This document shows, one piece after another, positions 16,382-24,927 of a stretch of DNA of 64,000 bases (position 1 is its first letter; each line of letters begins with the position of its first letter). A model generated the notes under the pieces. The model saw only the letters and a program-made list of their open reading frames with translations. It was not told the DNA's origin and searched no databases. This DNA is from an uncultured Roseateles sp. GTDB taxonomy: Bacteria > Pseudomonadota > Gammaproteobacteria > Burkholderiales > Burkholderiaceae_C. The position numbers were made by a program, and so were the translations under genes. The stretch covers positions 2,604,001 to 2,668,000 of the forward strand of contig NZ_OY729424.1 in NCBI RefSeq assembly GCF_963422335.1, in the 5' to 3' direction.

Positions 16382-17640
16382 GCGTTGCCGCCGCCTTCTG
16401 CCTGAGCAGCCTGCGCGAGCGCTGGGCCAACCTCCTGTCGCGCGAACCCAAGGCCGAGGTGCCGGTGCGCGACTGGGTCAGCGTGTCGTCCGGTCAATCG
16501 ACCAAGCTCTTGGGTTTTGACCAGAGCCTGGTCTGGGTGGTGCTGTCGCTGATGGCCCTTGGCATGCTGATGGTCTACTCGGCCTCGGTGGCGATGCCGG
16601 ACAATCCCCGCTTCTCGCGCTACACCGGCACCTACTTCCTGGTCCGCCATGCGGTGGCCATGGGCTTGGCTGTGGTCGCCGCCCTGGTGACGGTGCAGGT
16701 GCCCATCAGCACCTGGGAGCGCTTCGCTCCGTGGATGTTTGTGGCGGCGCTGATTCTGCTGGTCGCGGTGTTGATCCCTGGTCTGGGCAAGGTCGTGTAC
16801 GGCGCGCGCCGCTGGATTCCGCTGGGCGTGATGAACTTCCAGCCTAGTGAGCTGGCCAAGCTGGCCATGGCCATGTATGCCGCCAGCTATATGGTGCGCA
16901 AGATGGACCTGAAGGAGAATTTCTTCCGCGCCACCTATCCGATGGTGATCGCGCTCGGGGTAGTCGGCGTGCTGCTGTTGGCCGAGCCGGATATGGGTGC
17001 TTTCATGGTCATCGCCGCCATCGCGATGGGCATTCTGTTCCTCGGCGGCGTCAACGGCCGCATGTTCCTGCTCATCATCACCGTGCTGGTCGGCGCCTTC
17101 GTGCTGATGGTCTCGCTGAGCGACTGGCGGCGCGAGCGCATCTTTGCCTACCTGAGCCCCTGGGACGAGCGCTATGCCCAGGGCAAGGCCTACCAGCTGA
17201 CCCATTCTTTGATTGCCTTCGGCCGAGGAGAGTTCTTCGGCCAGGGCCTGGGCAGCAGCATCGAGAAGCTGCACTACCTGCCCGAGGCGCACACCGACTT
17301 CTTGTTGGCGGTGATAGGTGAGGAGCTGGGCTTTGTCGGCGTGGCCGTGGTCATCGTCGCCTTCTTCTGGCTGTCGCGGCGCCTCTTCCACATCGGTCGC
17401 CAGGCGATCGCGCTGGATCGCGTCTTTGCCGGCCTGATGGCCCAGGGTGTGGGCATCTGGATGGGTGGCCAGGCCTTCATCAATATGGGCGTGAACCTGG
17501 GCGTGTTGCCAACCAAGGGCTTGACCCTGCCGTTGATGAGCTATGGCGGCTCGGCCATCCTGCTGAACTGTGTGGCACTGGCGATCGTGGTCCGCATCGA
17601 TATCGAAAACAGGCAAATGATGCGGGGAGGCCGGGCATGA
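16378..17640 (+). CDS. ftsW: Septal peptidoglycan glycosyltransferase FtsW
   Basis: A 420-aa SEDS-family polytopic membrane protein that polymerises lipid II at the septum together with FtsI. A 47-residue cytoplasmic N-terminus precedes about ten helices. Hallmarks are YGARRWIPLGVMNFQPSELAKL, the loop with RRERIFAYLSPW, FGRGEFFGQGLG and PEAHTDFLLAVIGEELG, and the ending PLMSYGGSA. The start overlaps murD by 4 bp (ATGA), the end overlaps a 56-aa ORF by 4 bp. Confidence 0.96.
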   Translation: MSVAAAFCLSSLRERWANLLSREPKAEVPVRDWVSVSSGQSTKLLGFDQSLVWVVLSLMALGMLMVYSASVAMPDNPRFSRYTGTYFLVRHAVAMGLAVVAALVTVQVPISTWERFAPWMFVAALILLVAVLIPGLGKVVYGARRWIPLGVMNFQPSELAKLAMAMYAASYMVRKMDLKENFFRATYPMVIALGVVGVLLLAEPDMGAFMVIAAIAMGILFLGGVNGRMFLLIITVLVGAFVLMVSLSDWRRERIFAYLSPWDERYAQGKAYQLTHSLIAFGRGEFFGQGLGSSIEKLHYLPEAHTDFLLAVIGEELGFVGVAVVIVAFFWLSRRLFHIGRQAIALDRVFAGLMAQGVGIWMGGQAFINMGVNLGVLPTKGLTLPLMSYGGSAILLNCVALAIVVRIDIENRQMMRGGRA

Positions 17641-17807
17641 GCTTGCGTGCACTCGCATTGAGCCTGGCCGACGATCTGGCCGAACTGGTGAAAGCCTTGG
17701 GCCAGCTGGCCGCGACGCAGTCGCGTGCCTTTGGCGTGCGCAAGCAGCATGAGTTGCGCCGCCCGCGCCGCAGCCTGCGCGCAGAAGCCAAGCGGGTGAA
17801 GTCATGA
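17637..17807 (+). CDS. 56-aa basic ORF between ftsW and murG
   Basis: A short open frame begins with an ATGA overlap of the ftsW stop and ends with an ATGA overlap of the murG start, so it exactly fills the gap and keeps translational coupling through the cluster. The product starts MSLRALALSLADDLAELVKA, continues with a Gln/Ala-rich stretch and ends in a strongly basic tail with many Arg and Lys. An amphipathic N-terminal helix followed by a basic, possibly nucleic-acid- or membrane-binding tail is plausible. Third codon positions are mostly G or C, as in neighbouring genes. No family is recognised. Confidence 0.6.
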   Translation: MSLRALALSLADDLAELVKALGQLAATQSRAFGVRKQHELRRPRRSLRAEAKRVKS

Positions 17808-18895
17808 CCGCCCGTCATCTGGTCATCATGGCGGCCGGCACCGGTGGCCACATCATTCCGGGCCTGGCTGTGGCCGAGGAGATGCAGCGTCGTGGCTGGA
17901 CGGTCAGCTGGCTGGGCACCTCGCACGGCATGGAGAACAAGCTCGTGCCGCCCAGCGGCATCAGCATGGACAGCCTGCAGTTCAGTGGCCTGCGTGGCAA
18001 GGGCCTGCTGCACACGTTGAAGGGCTTCGGCAAGCTGCTGAAGGCCTTTGTCGATAGCGCCTCCATCCTGCGCCGGCGCTCGGCCGACGCGGTGCTGGGC
18101 ATGGGCGGCTATGTCTGCTTCCCTGGTGGGTTGATGGCCTGGCTGCTGCGCCGCCCGCTGATGTTGGTGAATGCCGACGCCAGCCTGCTGATGAGCAACA
18201 GTAGCTTGCGTCCGTTTGCGCGGCGCATAGGCTTCGGCTTCGACGGGGCGGCGGCGGCGACCACTGCCAAGGCAGTCGTCACGGGCAACCCGGTGCGCAG
18301 CGAGATTGAAGCCATTGCGGCACCGGAGCAACGCTATGAGGGCCGGCATGGCCCGCTGCGCGTGCTGGTCGTCGGCGGCAGCCTGGGCGCACAGGCGCTG
18401 AACGACTGCCTGCCCAAGGCCCTGGCCCGGTGGCCCCAGGTCGATCGTCCCTGGGTCACGCACCAGACCGGCGCCGGCAACTTCGATGTAGTCAAGGCAG
18501 CCTATGCCGCCGCCGGCGTGCAGGCCGAGGTCGTGCCCTTCATCGACGATATGGCCCAAGCCCTGACCGAGTGCGATCTGATCATCTGCCGTGCCGGCGC
18601 GGTGACGGTCAGCGAGTTGTGCGCCGCTGGCGTGCCGGCGGTACTGGTGCCGCTGGTCGTCAGCACCACCTCGCATCAGCGCGACAACGCCAAATTCATG
18701 GCCCAGCATGGCGCCGCCATCCACTTGCCGCAGCCGGAGCTGACGCCTCAGCGTCTGTTCGAGTTGCTGAGCGGCCTGGACCGTCCCGCCTTGATGACCA
18801 TTGGCCTCAAGGCTCATGCGCTGGCCCGGCCCCGTGCCGCCGCGCGAGTGGCCGATGAGATTGAGAAAATGACCGAGCAAAGGACAACGCCATGA
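17804..18895 (+). CDS. murG: Lipid II synthase MurG
   Basis: A 363-aa GT-B-fold glycosyltransferase at the inner face of the cytoplasmic membrane, transferring GlcNAc from UDP-GlcNAc to lipid I. The N-terminal glycine loop AAGTGGHIIPGLAVA, LGMGGYVCFPGG, the second glycine loop VGGSLGAQALND and the sugar-nucleotide site (CRAGAVTVSEL) are all present. It overlaps the 56-aa ORF and murC by 4 bp each. Confidence 0.96.
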   Translation: MTARHLVIMAAGTGGHIIPGLAVAEEMQRRGWTVSWLGTSHGMENKLVPPSGISMDSLQFSGLRGKGLLHTLKGFGKLLKAFVDSASILRRRSADAVLGMGGYVCFPGGLMAWLLRRPLMLVNADASLLMSNSSLRPFARRIGFGFDGAAAATTAKAVVTGNPVRSEIEAIAAPEQRYEGRHGPLRVLVVGGSLGAQALNDCLPKALARWPQVDRPWVTHQTGAGNFDVVKAAYAAAGVQAEVVPFIDDMAQALTECDLIICRAGAVTVSELCAAGVPAVLVPLVVSTTSHQRDNAKFMAQHGAAIHLPQPELTPQRLFELLSGLDRPALMTIGLKAHALARPRAAARVADEIEKMTEQRTTP

Positions 18896-20319
18896 AGCAT
18901 GCGGTCAAGCGCATCCACTTCGTCGGCATCGGTGGTGCCGGCATGAGCGGCATTGCCGAGATCCTGCACAACCTCGGCTATGCGGTGTCAGGGTCGGACC
19001 AAAGCGACAGCGCCACCTCGCAGCGCCTGGCCTCGCTGGGCATACGCGTGCATGTCGGCCATGACGCCGCCCACATCGCCGGCGCGCAGGCGGTGGTCAC
19101 ATCGACCGCCGTGAAGCAGGACAACCCTGAAGTCACCGCAGCCCGCGCCGCCCGCGTGCCGGTCGTGCCCCGCGCCGTGATGCTGGCCGAGTTGATGCGC
19201 TTGAAGCGCGGCATCGCCATCGCCGGCACCCATGGCAAGACAACGACCACCTCGCTGGTCACCAGCGTGCTGGCCGAGGCGGAGCTCGATCCGACCTTCG
19301 TCATTGGCGGCATGCTCAACAGCGCCGGCGCCAATTCGCGGCTCGGCTCGGGCGAGTACATCGTCGTCGAGGCCGACGAGTCCGACGCTTCGTTCCTGAA
19401 CCTGCTGCCGGTGCTGGCCGTCGTCACCAATATTGACGCCGACCATATGGAGACCTATGGCCATGACTTCGCCAAGCTGAAGCAGGCGTTTGTCGAGTTT
19501 TTGCACCGCATGCCTTTCTACGGCTCGGCCATCATGTGCGGTGACGACCCCGGCGTGCGCTCGATACTGCCCATGCTGTCGCGCCCGGTCATTACCTATG
19601 GCTTCGGCGACGACGTTCAGGTGCGCGCGGTCAATGTACAGGCCCTGCCGGGCGGCCAGATGCGCTTCACCGTGCAACGCCGCGAGTTGAGCGACAGCGG
19701 CACGGCCCTGCCCGATCTGGACGTGATCTTGAACTTGGCCGGCTCGCACAATGTGCTGAACGCGCTGGCCGCGATTTGCGTGGCCGCCGAGCTGGAGCTG
19801 CCCGATGCGCCGATGCTGAAGGCGTTGGCCGGCTTTGCCGGTGTGGGCCGGCGCTTCCAGCGTTACGGCGAGCTGCCGGCGGCAGGTGGTGGCACCTTCA
19901 CGCTGATAGACGACTACGGCCACCATCCGGTCGAGATGGCCGCCGTGTTGTCGGCCGCCCGCGGGGCCTTCCCGGGCCGGCGCCTGGTGCTGGCCTTCCA
20001 GCCCCACCGCTACACCCGCACGCGTGACTGCTTCGAAGATTTCGTCAAGGTCATGTCCAGCGCCGACAGCGTGCTGCTGACCGAGGTCTATTCTGCCGGC
20101 GAGGCGCCAATCGTGGCGGCCGACGGCCGCAGCCTGGCCCGCGCGCTGCGCGTGGCCGGCAAGGTCGAGCCTATCTTTGTCGATGAGGTGAGCGCGATGC
20201 CGCAGGCTATTTGCCAGCAGGCGCGCGACGGTGATGTGGTGATTGCCATGGGCGCCGGCAATATGGGTGGCGTACCGGCCCAGGTGGTGCAGTTGTTGGT
20301 GAAGGGGCAGGGCGCATGA
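18892..20319 (+). CDS. murC: UDP-MurNAc:L-alanine ligase MurC
   Basis: A 475-aa cytoplasmic ligase starting the stem peptide. The start has the family's IHFVGIGGAGMSGIAEIL, the ATP loop is AIAGTHGKTTTTSL, the central region has VEADESDASF and NIDADHMETY, and the C-terminal domain LIDDYGHHPVEM. It overlaps murG and ddlB by 4 bp each. Normal length and all key motifs present. Confidence 0.97.
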   Translation: MKHAVKRIHFVGIGGAGMSGIAEILHNLGYAVSGSDQSDSATSQRLASLGIRVHVGHDAAHIAGAQAVVTSTAVKQDNPEVTAARAARVPVVPRAVMLAELMRLKRGIAIAGTHGKTTTTSLVTSVLAEAELDPTFVIGGMLNSAGANSRLGSGEYIVVEADESDASFLNLLPVLAVVTNIDADHMETYGHDFAKLKQAFVEFLHRMPFYGSAIMCGDDPGVRSILPMLSRPVITYGFGDDVQVRAVNVQALPGGQMRFTVQRRELSDSGTALPDLDVILNLAGSHNVLNALAAICVAAELELPDAPMLKALAGFAGVGRRFQRYGELPAAGGGTFTLIDDYGHHPVEMAAVLSAARGAFPGRRLVLAFQPHRYTRTRDCFEDFVKVMSSADSVLLTEVYSAGEAPIVAADGRSLARALRVAGKVEPIFVDEVSAMPQAICQQARDGDVVIAMGAGNMGGVPAQVVQLLVKGQGA

Positions 20320-21305
20320 AGCTCGATCTGAATATTGATGTGAAGGCGCTGGGCAAGGTGGCGGTGCTGATGGGCGGCACCTCGGCCGAACGCGAAGTGT
20401 CCAAGACCATGTCGGGCCCCGGCGTGCTGAAGGCCTTGCTGAGCCTGGGTGTCGATGCCCATGCCTTCGATCCGGCCGAGCGTGAGCTGGTCGAGCTCAA
20501 GCGCGAGGGTTTTGATCGCTGCTTCATCGCGCTGCATGGCCGGCATGGTGAGGACGGCACGGTACAGGGTGCGCTGGAGCTGCTGGGCATCCCCTACACC
20601 GGTTCGGGCGTGATGGCCTCCAGCATCGCGATGGACAAGATCATGACCAAGCGACTGTGGCTGGCCGAGGGCCTGCCGACACCGCGCTACGTGAAGCTGG
20701 GGCCGGATCAGCAGACCCGCGAGCACACCCGGGCTGTACCCGACGAGCTGGGTCTGCCGTTGTTCGTCAAGCCCCCGCACGAGGGCTCGTCGATGGGTGC
20801 CACCAAAGTTGTTGGCTACTCGCAAATGCAGGAGGCCGTGGCCCTTGCGGCTCGCTACGATAGCGAGGTGCTGTGCGAAGAGTTTGTGGATGGTGACGAG
20901 TTGACTTGCCCGGTGCTGGGCGAGGGCTTGAACGCCGTCGTGCTGCCCGTGGTCCGCATCCAGGCCCCTTCTGGCAATTACGACTACCAGAACAAGTACT
21001 TCACCGACAACACCCGCTACCTCTGCCCGAGTGGCCTGCCGGCTGAGGAAGAGCAGGAAATCCAGCGCATCGTGCTCGCCGCCTACCGTTCGCTGGGCTG
21101 CCGCGGTTGGGGTCGCGCCGACATCATGCTGCGCGCGAGCGACCGCAAGCCCTTTCTGCTCGAGATGAACACCTCGCCGGGCATGACCTCGCATTCGCTG
21201 GTGCCGATCTCTGCCAAGGCCGCCGGCCTCAGCTACGAGCGGCTGTGCCTGTGGCTGGTCGCCCACGCAAGCCTCGATTCGGCCAGAACCCTGAACCCGC
21301 ACTGA
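20316..21305 (+). CDS. ddlB: D-alanine--D-alanine ligase DdlB
   Basis: A 329-aa ATP-grasp enzyme that makes the D-Ala-D-Ala dipeptide used by MurF. Motifs are VAVLMGGTSAEREVS at the N-terminus, IALHGRHGEDGTVQG, LFVKPPHEGSSMGATKV, and the metal-binding LEMNTSPGMTSHS near the end. It overlaps murC by 4 bp and is followed by ftsQ after 10 bp. Confidence 0.96.
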   Translation: MKLDLNIDVKALGKVAVLMGGTSAEREVSKTMSGPGVLKALLSLGVDAHAFDPAERELVELKREGFDRCFIALHGRHGEDGTVQGALELLGIPYTGSGVMASSIAMDKIMTKRLWLAEGLPTPRYVKLGPDQQTREHTRAVPDELGLPLFVKPPHEGSSMGATKVVGYSQMQEAVALAARYDSEVLCEEFVDGDELTCPVLGEGLNAVVLPVVRIQAPSGNYDYQNKYFTDNTRYLCPSGLPAEEEQEIQRIVLAAYRSLGCRGWGRADIMLRASDRKPFLLEMNTSPGMTSHSLVPISAKAAGLSYERLCLWLVAHASLDSARTLNPH

Positions 21306-21315
21306 ACGAACAGCC

Positions 21316-22149
21316 ATGCGCGCCGCCACCTCCACCCACGACATCCAACTGCCGCCCGACGTGCGGTTGATGAATGGCGTGTCGGCGCTGCTGTTCACCC
21401 TGGTGGCCGTGGCCGTGCTGGCGCTGCTGATGAGCTGGGTTGCGCGCCTGCCTGTGTTCGGCGTGCGGGCGATCAAGGTTGATGGCGAGGTCTCCCGCAA
21501 CAGCGTGGCCTCGCTGCGCGCTAACGCGCTGCCGCGGCTGCAGGGCAATTTCTTCACGATGAATCTGGCCGCCGGCCGCCAGGCCTTCGAGGCGGTGCCC
21601 TGGGTGCGGCATGCGGTGGTACAGCGGGTCTGGCCGAATCGCCTGCTGGTCAGCCTGGAAGAGCATCATGCCGCCGCCTATTGGGAGGGCAAGGTCGAGG
21701 GCGCCAATGCAGACAGCGACGCCGCCGAGGAGAGCCTGCTGGTCAATACCCAGGGCGAGGTGTTCCAGGCCAATCTGGGCGATGTCGAAGACGAGAACCT
21801 GCCGGTGCTGTCGGGCCCGCAGGGCACGGCGCCGCATATGTTGTCGCTGTGGCAGCGGCTGAACGCCGCGGTGGCGCCGCTGGAAGACAGCGTCGAGCGG
21901 CTGGACCTGTCGGGCCGAGGCTCCTGGCGCATCAAGATGGAACGCGGTGCCGTGGTCGAACTGGGCCGCGGCAGCGATGACGAGGTGTTGCAGCGCCTGT
22001 CGCAGTTCGTACGCACGGTGACGCAGATCACCTCGCAGTATCAGCGGCCGCTGGAGTCCGCCGATCTGCGCCATGCCGATGGCTATGCCGTGCACCTGCG
22101 CGGCGTGTCCACCACAACGGGCCCGGTCGGGCCCGTCAAGAAACGTTGA
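21316..22149 (+). CDS. ftsQ: Cell division protein FtsQ
   Basis: A 277-aa bitopic divisome protein that recruits FtsL and FtsB. A short cytoplasmic N-terminus, one transmembrane helix (about 23-43), a POTRA domain (FGVRAIKVDGEVSRNS to VWPNRLLVSLEE) and a C-terminal beta domain are visible. The conserved PWVRHAVVQRVWPN is typical. Six bases separate it from ftsA, whose ribosome-binding site overlaps the ftsQ stop. Confidence 0.95.
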   Translation: MRAATSTHDIQLPPDVRLMNGVSALLFTLVAVAVLALLMSWVARLPVFGVRAIKVDGEVSRNSVASLRANALPRLQGNFFTMNLAAGRQAFEAVPWVRHAVVQRVWPNRLLVSLEEHHAAAYWEGKVEGANADSDAAEESLLVNTQGEVFQANLGDVEDENLPVLSGPQGTAPHMLSLWQRLNAAVAPLEDSVERLDLSGRGSWRIKMERGAVVELGRGSDDEVLQRLSQFVRTVTQITSQYQRPLESADLRHADGYAVHLRGVSTTTGPVGPVKKR

Positions 22150-22155
22150 GGATTT

Positions 22156-23385
22156 ATGGCCAAGGAATATAAAGATTTGGTCGTCGGCTTGGACATTGGC
22201 ACCGCCAAGGTGATGGCCGTCGTGGCCGAGGTCATGCCCTCCGGCGAGCTGCGCATCGCGGGCCTGGGTGTGGCGCCCTCGCATGGCCTGAAACGCGGCG
22301 TGGTGGTGAATATCGACGCCACCGTGCAATCGATCCAGCAGGCCTTGAAAGAGGCCGAGATGATGGCCGACTGCAAGATCAGCCGGGTCTACACCGGCAT
22401 CACCGGCAGCCATATCCGCGGCCAGAACTCGACCGGCATGGTGATCGTGCGCGACAAGGAGGTCACGCCAGTCGATGTGGCACGCGTCGTCGAGACGGCC
22501 AAGGCGATCAACATCCCCAACGACCAGCGCCTGCTGCTGGTCGAGCCGCAGGAATTCGTGATCGACGGCCATGAGGTCAAGGAGCCGATCGGCATGAGCG
22601 GTGGCCGGCTGGAGGTCAAGGTCCATATCGTCACCGGCGCGCAGAGCGCGGCCGAGAACATCGTCAAGTGCGTGCGCCGCTGCGGCCTCGAAGTGGACCA
22701 ACTGGTGCTGAACCCCAGCGCGTCCAGCCTGGCCGCGCTGACCGATGATGAGCGCGACCTCGGTGTGGCCATCGTCGACATCGGCGCAGGCACGACCGAC
22801 GTTGCTATCTTCACCGGGGGTGCGATCCGCCACACGGCTGTGATACCGATCGCCGGCGACCTGATCACCAGCGATATCGCCATGGCCCTGCGCACACCGA
22901 CCAAGGATGCCGAGGAGATCAAGGTCGAGTACGGCGTGGCCAAGCAACTGCTGGCCGATCCGAGCGACCAGGTCGAGGTGCCGGGTCTTGGCGACCGCGC
23001 GCCGCGCATGCTGAGCCGCCAGGCGCTGGCCGGCGTGATCGAGCCGCGCGTCGAAGAGATCTTCTCTCTGGTGCAGCAGGTCATACGCGAGAGCGGCTAC
23101 GAAGAGCTGTTGTCGTCCGGCATCGTGCTGACCGGCGGCTCGGCGGTGATGCCGGGCATGGTCGAGCTGGCCGAAGACATCTTTTTGAAGCCGGTGCGGC
23201 GGGGCAACCCGACCTACAGCGGTGCATTGTTTGACATGGTGTCCAACCCGAGGTCCGCCACCGTGATGGGCCTGCTGGAAGAAGCCCGACTGGCCCGCAC
23301 CCGCGGCCACAAGGCGGCCCAGCAGGCCGGTTCGGTGAAGACCCTGTTTGGACGTTTGAAGGATTGGTTTCTGGGTAATTTCTGA
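22156..23385 (+). CDS. ftsA: Cell division ATPase FtsA
   Basis: A 409-aa actin-like protein that tethers FtsZ to the membrane. It begins VVGLDIGTAKVMAVV (phosphate 1), has the SHMA subdomain (SHIRGQNSTGMVIV), VDIGAGTTDVAIF (phosphate 2) and VLTGGSAVMPGM (adenosine). The C-terminal amphipathic helix GRLKDWFLGNF is the membrane-targeting sequence. TGAGGAT 6 nt before the ATG overlaps the ftsQ stop, implying coupling. Confidence 0.97.
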   Translation: MAKEYKDLVVGLDIGTAKVMAVVAEVMPSGELRIAGLGVAPSHGLKRGVVVNIDATVQSIQQALKEAEMMADCKISRVYTGITGSHIRGQNSTGMVIVRDKEVTPVDVARVVETAKAINIPNDQRLLLVEPQEFVIDGHEVKEPIGMSGGRLEVKVHIVTGAQSAAENIVKCVRRCGLEVDQLVLNPSASSLAALTDDERDLGVAIVDIGAGTTDVAIFTGGAIRHTAVIPIAGDLITSDIAMALRTPTKDAEEIKVEYGVAKQLLADPSDQVEVPGLGDRAPRMLSRQALAGVIEPRVEEIFSLVQQVIRESGYEELLSSGIVLTGGSAVMPGMVELAEDIFLKPVRRGNPTYSGALFDMVSNPRSATVMGLLEEARLARTRGHKAAQQAGSVKTLFGRLKDWFLGNF

Positions 23386-23556
23386 GTCTTCGGTGCCAGA
23401 CCTGCATAGCAGCTCTGGCTTCGACTGACTGGATGCCTGGAAGCTTGTAGAAGAGAGCTCAAGTCGTTGGAGAAACGACGAAGAAGCTCAACACATGGGC
23501 GTAAGCCCGATAGTTTTTTTCAGTGGCAGCTGCACAATCGACCTAGGAGGTTCCAT
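23386..23556 (+). promoter_or_regulatory. Structured ftsZ leader
   Basis: A 171-nt spacer, the largest inside the dcw cluster. It contains a perfect hairpin TCGTT-GGAGA-AACGA (23464-23478), a second GGGC-GTAA-GCCC (23497-23508) followed by seven T (23514-23520), and a strong AGGAGG (23545-23550) 6 nt before the ftsZ ATG. This is the expected place for ftsZ-specific promoters or attenuation. I cannot assign a promoter with confidence. Confidence 0.4.
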
Positions 23557-24771
23557 ATGGCGATCGAAATGATCGAAGAGTTTGACCAAGGCACTCAGAT
23601 CAAGGTCATCGGCGTGGGCGGCGGCGGAGGCAATGCCGTCGAACACATGATCAACCAGGGCGTTCAAGGCGTGGAGTTCGTTTGCGCGAACACCGATGCC
23701 CAGGCGCTGAACCGATCGAGCGCGCATCAGCTGATACAGCTGGGCACCTCGGGTCTTGGCGCTGGCGCCAAACCCGAAGCCGGCCGCGCCGCAGCAGAGG
23801 AAGCCGAACAACGCATACGCGACGCCATCACCGGCGCCAATATGCTGTTCATCACCGCCGGCATGGGCGGTGGCACCGGCACCGGCGCGGCTCCGGTGAT
23901 CGCGCGTGTGGCCAAGGAAATGGGCATCCTGACCGTCGGCGTGGTGACCAAGCCTTTCGACTTCGAAGGTGGCCGTCGCACCAAGGCGGCCGATGCCGGC
24001 CTGGCCGAGCTGGAAGCGAATGTGGACTCGCTGATCGTCGTGCTGAACGACAAGCTGCTGGACGTGCTTGGTGACGACGTCACGCAGGACCAAGCCTTCG
24101 CCCATGCCAACGATGTGCTGAAGAACGCCGTCGGCGGCATCAGCGACATCATCCACATCCCGGGCCTGGTCAACGTCGACTTCGAAGACGTCAAGACGGT
24201 GATGAGCGAGCCCGGCAAGGCGATGATGGGCACGGCGCAGGCTGGTGGCCCGGACCGCGCCACCAAGGCCGCAGAAGCGGCCGTGGCCTGCCCGCTGCTG
24301 GAGGGCATCGATCTGTCCGGCGCGCGCGGCGTGCTGGTGCTGATCGCCGCCGGCCGCTCGACCTTCAAGCTGGCCGAAAGCCGCAACGCGATGAATACGA
24401 TCCGTCGCTATGCGGCCGAGGACGCGCATGTGATCTACGGCACGGCCTATGACGAGTCGCTGGGCGACCAGTTGCGCGTCACCGTCATCGCCACCGGTCT
24501 GACCCAGGCCAAGCGCATGCAGGCGCCGCTGAGCGTGGTCCAGCCGCAGGTCAATCTGCGCACCGGCACCGACAATCTGCCGGTGCTGAGCCAGCCGGTG
24601 GGCCACTTCCAGCCTGCGCCGCCGCCGATGAGCAGCAATGACTTCGCCGGCATGAGCGTGCCCAGCGTCTGGCGCCATGGCCGCACGGCCGCGGCCAAGG
24701 TCGAGGCCCTGTCCAGCAATGGCATGGACGAGATCGAGATCCCGGCCTTCCTGCGCAAGCAGGCTGATTAA
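23557..24771 (+). CDS. ftsZ: Cell division GTPase FtsZ
   Basis: A 404-aa tubulin-like GTPase forming the Z ring. It begins MAIEMIEEFDQG, with the nucleotide-binding IKVIGVGGGGGNAVEHM, the tubulin signature AGMGGGTGTGAAPV, and T7 loop NVDFEDVKTVM. The C-terminal peptide IEIPAFLRKQ binds FtsA and ZipA/other partners. ATG23557 is fixed by AGGAGG 6 nt upstream; the frame is open further upstream but that extension has no family similarity. It is the last gene before the terminator. Confidence 0.98.
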   Translation: MAIEMIEEFDQGTQIKVIGVGGGGGNAVEHMINQGVQGVEFVCANTDAQALNRSSAHQLIQLGTSGLGAGAKPEAGRAAAEEAEQRIRDAITGANMLFITAGMGGGTGTGAAPVIARVAKEMGILTVGVVTKPFDFEGGRRTKAADAGLAELEANVDSLIVVLNDKLLDVLGDDVTQDQAFAHANDVLKNAVGGISDIIHIPGLVNVDFEDVKTVMSEPGKAMMGTAQAGGPDRATKAAEAAVACPLLEGIDLSGARGVLVLIAAGRSTFKLAESRNAMNTIRRYAAEDAHVIYGTAYDESLGDQLRVTVIATGLTQAKRMQAPLSVVQPQVNLRTGTDNLPVLSQPVGHFQPAPPPMSSNDFAGMSVPSVWRHGRTAAAKVEALSSNGMDEIEIPAFLRKQAD

Positions 24772-24832
24772 GCTCGGCTTGATCAACCGGGCGCCTGCCA
24801 GCGTCCGGCGTTGACTCCTGATGGTCTTGAAG

Positions 24833-24868
24833 GCCCCGCAGAACCACGTGTTCTGTGGGGCGCTTTTG
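24833..24868 (+). terminator. Rho-independent terminator after ftsZ
   Basis: Stem GCCCCGCAGAAC (24833-24844) pairs with GTTCTGTGGGGC (24850-24861) with one G-T wobble, loop CACGT, followed by GCTTTTGCTT. It lies 61 nt after ftsZ and would end the dcw transcript before lpxC. Confidence 0.8.
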
Positions 24869-24927
24869 CTTGCTCCGCCTGAAACCCCGTGGCAGCGCGG
24901 ACGTCCCGAATCGCCGACAATCACGCC

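Noticed and set aside
23497..23520. GGGC-GTAA-GCCC plus seven T as a true terminator after ftsA
   Set aside because: The 4-bp stem is too short and a gap separates it from the T run; described only as a leader element.
23467..23556. Upstream extension of ftsZ by 30 codons
   Set aside because: The extension lies in the leader, is not family-like, and AGGAGG at 23545-23550 points to ATG23557.
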